Shown: one piece after another, positions 62,063 to 64,000 of the stretch
Layout of the letters: the number at the start of each line of letters is the position of its first letter
How positions within the stretch are numbered: position 1 is the stretch's first letter
DNA from: Halalkalibacter urbisdiaboli
GTDB lineage: Bacteria; Bacillota; Bacilli; Bacillales; Bacillaceae_D
Direction of reading: 5' to 3'
DNA: 64,000 nucleotides
Assembly: GCF_002156385.1 (NCBI RefSeq)
Contig: NZ_MVJM01000001.1
Span: forward strand, 1,161,839-1,225,838
Notes under the pieces: generated by a model
The model's database searches: none
What the model saw: only the letters and a program-made list of their open reading frames with translations
Told to the model about the DNA's origin: nothing
Made by a program: the position numbers and the translations under genes

Positions 62063-62141
62063 TCGGTCAATTACGACATAGTAACAACTCATTTTCGGAC
62101 ATCCTTCTTCCATTATCCTGCTCGTTATAAAAAATCGTATC

Positions 62142-62178
62142 TGCTTATTGTAGAAATGCACCCAATAGTTGAAGAAGG
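62142..62178. repeat. Intergenic repeat, short form
   Basis: GCTTATTGTAGAAATGCACCCAATAGTTGAAG immediately downstream of the GNAT gene end, same family as 47848-47920 (core GCACCC...TAG). Confidence 0.4.
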
Positions 62179-62185
62179 TATAGTC

Positions 62186-62596
62186 CTATTTACTTTCTAA
62201 AATGCATTGAAAACGTTCCACGCCTGGATACTTTTCACCCAAGCTCGTTATTTTGAATCCACAATTTCTATAAAAATTTACAGCATCTATATCTGTCTCA
62301 GCAGAAACAAAAGATAATGAATGTTTATCTTTGATAAAACTAATCATTTTACTTCCTATACCTTCGCCTCTATGGTTTGGAGATACTACAATATGTTTTA
62401 TTTCACAACGTTTTGGACCTGAATATTCTATTCCTATACAACCAACAACCTCATCTTTTATGTCATACCCATACAACTCTCGTACTGGAGATTGGATGTA
62501 TAATTCATATTCTCTCTCAATATTCTTTTCCGAGGTTGCAAAGCATAAAAGTTTTCTTAAATTGGGTTGAATGGATTCCGATTTAATTTCTTTCAT
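62186..62596 (-). CDS. GNAT N-acetyltransferase
   Basis: 136 aa from ATG 62596 (AAGAAGGG 9 nt upstream; the frame extends to 62617). A single compact GNAT fold: DEVVGCIGIEYSGPKRCEI, HIVVSPNHRGEGIGSKMISF (acetyl-CoA loop RGEGIG), then VSAETDIDAVNFYRNCGF. Substrate unknown. Repeat units flank it at both ends. Confidence 0.82.
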   Translation of the reverse strand: MKEIKSESIQPNLRKLLCFATSEKNIEREYELYIQSPVRELYGYDIKDEVVGCIGIEYSGPKRCEIKHIVVSPNHRGEGIGSKMISFIKDKHSLSFVSAETDIDAVNFYRNCGFKITSLGEKYPGVERFQCILESK

Positions 62597-62634
62597 AAAA
62601 CACATCCCTTCTTGCATTAACCTGCACCTTTAGC

Positions 62635-62697
62635 ACAAGAAAGGGTTGCCGCTGCGACAACTCCAGTTATTGTTCAAGCACCCGTTCAGCTAATGAA
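62635..62697. repeat. Intergenic repeat, short form
   Basis: AAGAAAGGGTTGCCGCTGCG, CAACTCC, TTGTTCAAGCACCCGTTCAG. Same family core, sitting right at the NUDIX gene 3' end. Confidence 0.4.
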
Positions 62698-62700
62698 GAT

Positions 62701-63120
62701 TTAGTTGAAAATAAGGTTCAAATAATCTCCATGTCCTCTTATAAGTTCAACCTCATTTGCAGATGAAATCCAAAAGAAATGGAATGTTAGTCCGTCCTCT
62801 TCTCCACCACCTGTTGGTTCGTAATCCCATTCATCTGAAACATTTGAGACAGTTATTTTATAAAAAAACCTGTTATGTATTGCACCGTCATCATTCTCCC
62901 AAAAATCTTCGGCAAGTAGATGTTCAACATGAAAATTTCTTAATCCTGTTTCTTCTTCAATTTCTCTTATTACTGCATATTGGGTGTCTTCTTCAGGCTG
63001 GACAGTTCCTTTCGGTATTTGAATTCCTGCTTCAGTAATAGGATGCTGAAAGACTAACACCTGTGCTTTACCTTCTTTCATTCTTGTTACATAACCATAG
63101 GCTTTTTTGATTGGTGTCAT
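62701..63120 (-). CDS. NUDIX hydrolase
   Basis: 139 aa with GGGAGG before ATG 63120. NUDIX box: G at GTVQPEEDTQYAV, then IREIEEETGL (G-x5-E-x7-REUxEExGU). The C-terminal strands and WISSANEVELI fit the fold. It hydrolyses nucleoside diphosphate-linked or related substrates. Single gene between repeats. Confidence 0.88.
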   Translation of the reverse strand: MTPIKKAYGYVTRMKEGKAQVLVFQHPITEAGIQIPKGTVQPEEDTQYAVIREIEEETGLRNFHVEHLLAEDFWENDDGAIHNRFFYKITVSNVSDEWDYEPTGGGEEDGLTFHFFWISSANEVELIRGHGDYLNLIFN

Positions 63121-63180
63121 TATATTCCTCCCAATAATAAAAGTTCTTCAACCTTCTTAAATAAACCTACACCGTTTTTT

Positions 63181-63230
63181 TTAAGAAAAAGCACTAACCT
63201 TGTTGCGGTAATGCCCCCTTTACTTTAAGA
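63181..63230. repeat. Intergenic repeat, short form
   Basis: AAGCACTAACCTTGTTGCGG, TAATGCCCCCTTTACTTTAAG. It overlaps the stop end of the small membrane-protein gene. Confidence 0.45.
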
Positions 63231-63571
63231 AGAAATACTACTGGATTTTTCATTATTTTTTGAGAGCAGGTCAAGGACGAAAGTAGTTATAACTGCGATT
63301 AAGGCTTGATAAATTAGTAAGTCATCCATCATAAGCTCTTCAGGTTCTCCAAAATTCTTAGTGAAGTAAAAATAAATAATAAATAATAATATAAACGCAG
63401 CAAGCCCGTTCCATAGGCTCTTGCCAATTTTATTAGCAACAATAACAGCAATAGTTACAAACAATAAGGGAAAATAAATTCATTTAGCGATACACCAATA
63501 TACATAATAATGCTTCCAATAGTTATTGAGGCTACTATTTCTAAAAACCTTATTTTACGCACCTCTCTCAA
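63225..63571 (-). pseudogene. Small membrane protein, apparent frameshift
   Basis: Residues from 63464 down form an open frame with two hydrophobic helices (NGLAAFILLFIIYFYFT, LLIYQALIAVITTFVLDLL). Upstream, another frame (GTG 63562 or TTG 63571) reads RKIRFLEIVASITIGSIIM then a further helix, and stops. Adding one T in the ATTTTCCC stretch near 63480 would join the two into one ~115-aa three-helix protein. It may be a real pseudogene or an indel error. Function unknown. Confidence 0.4.
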
Positions 63572-63603
63572 TGTTCTTTTACCGTACTAAATGCCATCTA
63601 TAG

Positions 63604-63672
63604 TTTAACTTTAATTTCCTTTTTGTTGACATAGAAAAAGGCACCCCTTTTTGAAGGAATGCCCCGTTAGTC
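63604..63672. repeat. Intergenic repeat, long form copy 3
   Basis: TTTAACTTTAATTTCC, TTTTTGTTGACATAGAAAAAG, GCACCCC...GAAGGAATGCC, CGTTAG. The clearest match to the copy at 47848-47920. Confidence 0.65.
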
Positions 63673-63741
63673 ATCCATGAAGCAAAAAATAACTTCACCG
63701 AAGATGATGAAAATAGGTTAGAACGGGTATAGATTAGTGAG

Positions 63742-63785
63742 GAATGTTCAACCAGCGCCTCATTTAAGCAACGCACCCGTTAGCA
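63742..63785. repeat. Intergenic repeat, short form
   Basis: ATGTTCAACCAGCGCC and AAGCAACGCACCCGTTAGC. Family core GCACCCGTTAGC is intact. Confidence 0.4.
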
Positions 63786-63819
63786 AAATAGAGCGTCCCT
63801 TCATATCGATGAATTAAAT

Positions 63820-63903
63820 TTATTTTTTCTTTTTCGACTTTCCAAATAAACCTATCGCAACAGCCACAGCAATACCGATTCCAATCCAAGAGCCTATACC
63901 CAT
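63820..63903 (-). CDS. 27-aa small hydrophobic peptide
   Basis: ATG 63903 has AAGGGG 6 nt upstream and the frame stops at 63820. The product is one predicted transmembrane helix (IGSWIGIGIAVAVAIGLF) followed by GKSKKKK, a cytoplasmic positively charged tail. This is a common layout for small Bacillus membrane peptides or type I toxins. No antisense antitoxin was identified. Confidence 0.5.
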   Translation of the reverse strand: MGIGSWIGIGIAVAVAIGLFGKSKKKK

Positions 63904-64000
63904 CTTTATCCCCTTATAATACGACTTTTCTTATTACTTCTTTACGGTTTTAAGAATAATAAAGTTTCACTAAACTGCACCGATACTTGAATAATTGTCA

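Noticed and set aside
63579-63776. 65-aa minus-strand ORF
   Set aside because: Spans the long-form intergenic repeat; no ribosome site and no protein-like pattern.
47848-63785. Integron attC sites
   Set aside because: The repeats do not show paired RYYYAAC/GTTRRRY core sites and no integron integrase is in view.

Overview
The window looks like chromosomal DNA of a low-GC member of the Bacillaceae. Pointers are strong AGGAGG ribosome sites with frequent TTG and GTG starts, a paiA/paiB pair, a LicT/beta-glucoside regulon with RAT antiterminators, a ComK-family protein, a DUF3231 protein, and Fur and CcpA-type operators. No rRNA, tRNA or CRISPR array was seen. Most of the window is accessory DNA.

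Region 1 (1-17 kb, minus strand) is one tightly packed operon of nine genes that overlap or nearly touch. In transcription order it encodes: a NERD-nuclease/UvrD helicase; an AddB-like partner with the four iron-sulfur cysteines but no room for the nuclease; two small unrecognised proteins; a SNF2 helicase (DpdE-like); a RecQ-type helicase with a zinc cluster (DpdF-like); a DpdG-position protein; a P-loop ATPase (DpdH-like); and a gene running off the left edge. It resembles the restriction half of the Dpd (7-deazaguanine DNA) locus joined to an AddAB-like pair, with no dpdA/B/C modification gene in view. It is probably an uncharacterised anti-phage system.

Region 2 (17-25 kb) holds a hypothetical gene, a TPR-winged-helix regulator with two small upstream genes, a lone HNH (WHH) toxin-like protein, and a second defence-like operon. 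That operon encodes a NYN ribonuclease-domain protein, a MotA/ZorA-like channel protein with a long tail, and a MotB/ZorB-like OmpA protein, followed by a decayed vWA gene. It looks like a Zorya-like proton motor with a NYN effector instead of ZorC/D/E.

Region 3 (25-29 kb) is a phage early-gene relic: XRE regulator, short ComK paralogue, DnaD-like initiator, G39P-like loader, DnaB helicase and a 48-aa coiled-coil ORF. Region 4 (29-35 kb) is a Fur-controlled siderophore ABC importer and an AraC regulator with its own perfect Fur box. Region 5 (35-38 kb) has a PD-(D/E)XK-like orphan with two small upstream ORFs, a DUF3231 protein, MITE-like repeats and gene debris.

Region 6 (38-46 kb) is an aryl-beta-glucoside regulon: GH1 phospho-glucosidases, PTS EIIBCA, LicT and a HAD phosphatase. 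The licT, PTS and second GH1 transcripts each carry a RAT overlapping a terminator. Region 7 (46-64 kb) is a patchwork of one- or two-gene units: frameshifted paiB with paiA, an Rrf2/thioredoxin-reductase-like/methyltransferase operon, two IS110-family elements with candidate bridge RNAs, GNAT and NUDIX genes, a PTS EIIC/GH3 operon and an AraC-GH39 fusion. The units are separated by a recurring GCACCC/GTTAG repeat near gene 3' ends.
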